From Candidatus Aerophobota bacterium (GTDB taxonomy: Bacteria; Aerophobota; Aerophobia; Aerophobales; AE-B3A), in NCBI GenBank assembly GCA_030602105.1, contig JAUWAK010000050.1:1-7799 (forward strand): a DNA stretch of 7,799 nt, in the 5' to 3' direction. The notes below the pieces were generated by a model. It was given only the letters and a program-made list of their open reading frames with translations, was not told the DNA's origin and searched no databases. Made by a program: the position numbers and the translations under genes. Positions 5,837 to 7,799 of this stretch are shown here, piece after piece; positions within the stretch are counted from its first letter, which is position 1; every line of letters starts with the position of its first letter.

Positions 5837-6283
5837 ATGAGCTCACCAGATCCTATTGCGGCCATCAAGGCAGAATTCAAGGATAGAATCGTGAGTTGGG
5901 AGGAGAAATCCCCGAAGAGGTACTATATTACCATGCCCAGAGAAGATATAACCAAAGTGGCCGATTTCATCTTTGCCAAACAAGGAGCCAGGTTCATCAT
6001 TGCCTCAGGGGTAGATACTCCTGAGGCTATAGAAATACTCTATCACTTTGCCTTTGACAAACTCAACAAAATCTTAACGGTTAAAGTTCCGGTACCAAAG
6101 GAACGTTGTGAGATAGAGTCCATCGCTCCCATAATTGCTGGCGCTAACTGGATTGAGCGGGAGATTGCCGAACTTCTAGGGGTGAATTTCTTGAATCATC
6201 CTAACCCCAAAAGACTCCTTCTTGCCGAGGACTGGCCAGAGGGAAAGTATCCTCTAAGACAGGAGCCGAGGAGCAACAGGTGA
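5837..6283 (+). CDS. EchD/NuoC-like subunit of group 4 hydrogenase (30-kDa complex I subunit family)
   Basis: This small soluble subunit (148 aa) belongs to the NuoC family and helps assemble the catalytic arm; it carries no cofactor motif. The diagnostic region is GANWIEREIAELLGVNF (residues 102-118), then HPNPKRLLLAEDWPEGKYPLR (121-141), close to the classic NuoC signature. The N-terminal half is a typical alpha/beta region (KRYYITMPREDITKVADFIF). ATG 5837 is preceded by the purine-rich AAGGAGAAGGA (5818-5828). Its stop overlaps the large-subunit start by 4 nt (GTGA, 6280-6283), which suggests coupled translation of the two interacting proteins. It is separate from the large subunit, as in Ech and CooU/CooH, and not fused as in HycE. 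Confidence 0.9.
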   Translation: MSSPDPIAAIKAEFKDRIVSWEEKSPKRYYITMPREDITKVADFIFAKQGARFIIASGVDTPEAIEILYHFAFDKLNKILTVKVPVPKERCEIESIAPIIAGANWIEREIAELLGVNFLNHPNPKRLLLAEDWPEGKYPLRQEPRSNR

Positions 6284-7482
6284 ATCAAAAGACCATTATT
6301 CCGGTAGGACCTTTTCATCCTCTACAGGAAGAACCAGAGTTCTTCGAGTTGGAGGTGGAGGGAGAAAAGGTCATCGATATCACTGTTAACATTGGTTACA
6401 ACCATAGAAGTATTGAAAAGATAGCCGAATCCAAAACCTTTGACCAGATGGTTTTCCTGGTAGAGAGAATTTGTGGCATCTGCTCCACCTCTCATCCCAT
6501 TGCCAATTGTAATGCGGTGGAGGATCTGGCGGGAATTGAGATTCCTGAAAGAGCCAAATACATAAGAAGCATCGTGGGGGAACTGGAAAGACTTCACTCT
6601 CATCTTTTGTGGGCAGGTCTGGCCGGACATTTCATTGGATACAATACCCTCTGGATGTGGGTCTGGAAATACCGGGAGCCAATACTGGATCTTTTTGAAG
6701 CCGTTACCGGTAATCGGAATCATTATGCTATGATGAAGCCGGGAGGAGTGCGTCAGGATATCGAAGAGGGCGCCATCCCCGCTCTTTCAAAGGGGTTGGA
6801 TGAGGCAGAAAAAAAAATTGAGATGGTAACTAAAGCAGCTCTGGATGATCCTGTTCTGGCGGCCAGGCTAAAAGGGGTGGGGATCCTTTCTAAAGAAGAG
6901 GCCATTGACTACTGTGCCGTAGGACCGACGGCCAGGGCTTCAGGAGTGGATATTGACGTACGAAAAGATGAACCTTACGCCGCCTATGGCCTGGTAGACT
7001 GGAAAATTATTACCCAGGAAGATGGGGATGTCTTTGCCAAAGTGGTGGTAAGGCTCCTGGAATGCTTTGAATCCATCAAGATTATCCGTCAGTGCCTTCA
7101 GAAATTAAAGACCACGAAAGGAGATATAGCTGTCCAGGTTAAAGAGATTCCTCCAGGAGAAGGAATTGGGCACCATGAGGCTCCCCGAGGAGAGACATTC
7201 CACTACATACGCTCTGACGGATCCAATATGCCCGTCCGGCTTAAGGTGAGGGCACCTACCTATGTTAACCTTCCCACCTGCAAAGTCACCGTGCCCGGAG
7301 AGAGCGTAGCCGATGCTACCATAATTTTGGCAGCCATTGACCCTTGCTACTGCTGCACCGAGCGGCTAGTAAAGGTGATTGACAGAGAAAGAGGAAGGAA
7401 ATGGAAGTGGGAGGATCTTTTAAGACTGTCCCGAAAGAAAACGGAGAGGATTAAAAAGAGAATGGGAATATCCCATGAATAG
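6280..7482 (+). CDS. EchE/CooH/NuoD-like large (catalytic) subunit of group 4 [NiFe] hydrogenase
   Basis: This 400-aa subunit is predicted to hold the NiFe(CN)2CO site that interconverts H+ and H2. Both Ni-binding pairs are intact: ERICGICSTSHP (C65 and C68) near the N-terminus and DPCYCCTER (C356 and C359) near the C-terminus. That separates it from NuoD and from cysteine-less hydrogenase-related complexes. Other family marks are GPFHPLQEEPE (residues 10-20), GYNHRSIEKIAESKTFDQ (39-56), KPGGVRQDI and RDEPYAAYG-like KDEPYAAYG. Start is GTG 6280 within the upstream stop. Thirty-eight residues follow the DPCYCCTER motif and are rich in Arg, Lys and Trp; whether an endopeptidase trims them is unknown. 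C358 inside the Ni motif is an extra Cys. Subgroup (Ech-like 4e, 4g or related) needs a tree. No maturation genes (hypA-F, protease) are in the window. Confidence 0.93.
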   Translation: MNQKTIIPVGPFHPLQEEPEFFELEVEGEKVIDITVNIGYNHRSIEKIAESKTFDQMVFLVERICGICSTSHPIANCNAVEDLAGIEIPERAKYIRSIVGELERLHSHLLWAGLAGHFIGYNTLWMWVWKYREPILDLFEAVTGNRNHYAMMKPGGVRQDIEEGAIPALSKGLDEAEKKIEMVTKAALDDPVLAARLKGVGILSKEEAIDYCAVGPTARASGVDIDVRKDEPYAAYGLVDWKIITQEDGDVFAKVVVRLLECFESIKIIRQCLQKLKTTKGDIAVQVKEIPPGEGIGHHEAPRGETFHYIRSDGSNMPVRLKVRAPTYVNLPTCKVTVPGESVADATIILAAIDPCYCCTERLVKVIDRERGRKWKWEDLLRLSRKKTERIKKRMGISHE

Positions 7483-7799
7483 CACATACCTTGTTCTCAG
7501 TATACTTATACCTCTGATAGGATCTTTCATCTGTCTCGTCTTGCCTAAAAGGGTAAGAGATGTGTGGGCCCTGGTGGCTGTGGGTGTTTCGTTCGTCCTT
7601 ATCCTTCTCTTAATTTCCCCCATAGCGGCCGACAAGACAATAGTCATCCAGCTCATTTCTCAGAATGGTGGATTCTTCAATATCTCCTTCCTGGCTGATG
7701 GAATAAGCCTTATCTTTGCTCTTGTTTTCTCTTTTGTGGGTATGATAGCTCTCATTTATTCTCTTACTTATATAAAGAGGTATGAGAATCAGCGAGAAT
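7475..7799 (+). CDS. NuoL/Mrp/HyfB-type proton- or sodium-conducting membrane subunit, 3' end outside window
   Basis: This is the N-terminal part (108 complete codons) of an antiporter-like subunit that would pump H+ or Na+ in the membrane arm. ATG 7475 lies inside the large-subunit gene and overlaps it by 8 nt. Translation gives MNSTYLVLSILIPLIGSF..., then hydrophobic segments at about residues 3-24 and 31-49 and FNISFLADGISLIFALVFSF with following VGMIALIYSLTYI, matching the DGLS helix region of NuoL, NuoM, MrpA/D and HyfB proteins. The frame stays open to the window end. The subtype and the ion cannot be told without the central lysine-bearing helices and the C-terminal region. Confidence 0.88.
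   Translation, partial: MNSTYLVLSILIPLIGSFICLVLPKRVRDVWALVAVGVSFVLILLLISPIAADKTIVIQLISQNGGFFNISFLADGISLIFALVFSFVGMIALIYSLTYIKRYENQRE

Noticed and set aside
6280..7482. Reading the cluster as complex I (NADH:quinone oxidoreductase).
   Set aside because: The large subunit keeps both Ni-binding CxxC pairs, and no NuoE, NuoF or NuoG homologue is present in the window.

Overview
The window looks like a chromosomal segment of an anaerobic, probably uncultured bacterium with moderate GC content. Bacterial origin is suggested by Shine-Dalgarno sites before most genes, a near-consensus sigma-70 promoter, and GTGA start/stop overlaps. No rRNA, tRNA, mobile element or CRISPR array is visible, and I cannot name a phylum from the sequence alone. 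All real genes are on the + strand.

Layout. (1) 2-835 is the C-terminal part of a sodium:solute symporter, cut by the window start. (2) 836-1103 is non-coding; it holds a weak promoter candidate and a Rex-like operator before (3) mobA (1104-1739), a molybdenum cofactor guanylyltransferase. (4) 1740-1927 is a short regulatory region. It has a strong promoter whose -35 overlaps the mobA stop codon, a second Rex-like operator directly after the -10, and a roughly 157-nt leader able to form hairpins, the last of which encloses the ribosome binding site. (5) 1928-7799 is one tightly packed operon that continues past the window. Its order is a HydB/AsrA-like iron-sulfur subunit, a HydG/AsrB-like FAD/NAD(P)H subunit, a HycB/CooF-like polyferredoxin, an EchB/NuoH-like membrane subunit, an EchC/NuoB-like small subunit, an EchD/NuoC-like subunit, an EchE/NuoD-like [NiFe] large subunit with both CxxC motifs intact, and the start of a NuoL/Mrp-type ion-pumping subunit.

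How it may work together (inference). The operon joins the NAD(P)H-oxidising module known from soluble group 3 sulfhydrogenases (HydB and HydG) to a membrane-bound, ion-translocating group 4 [NiFe] hydrogenase. The polyferredoxin would wire the two together. It has lost precisely the four ligands of one terminal [4Fe-4S] cluster and kept the ligands of three others, which may reflect a changed electron-donor partner. The predicted reaction is H+/H2 interconversion coupled to NAD(P)(H) and to ion movement. Rex-like sites before both mobA and the hydrogenase operon would fit control by the NADH/NAD+ ratio.
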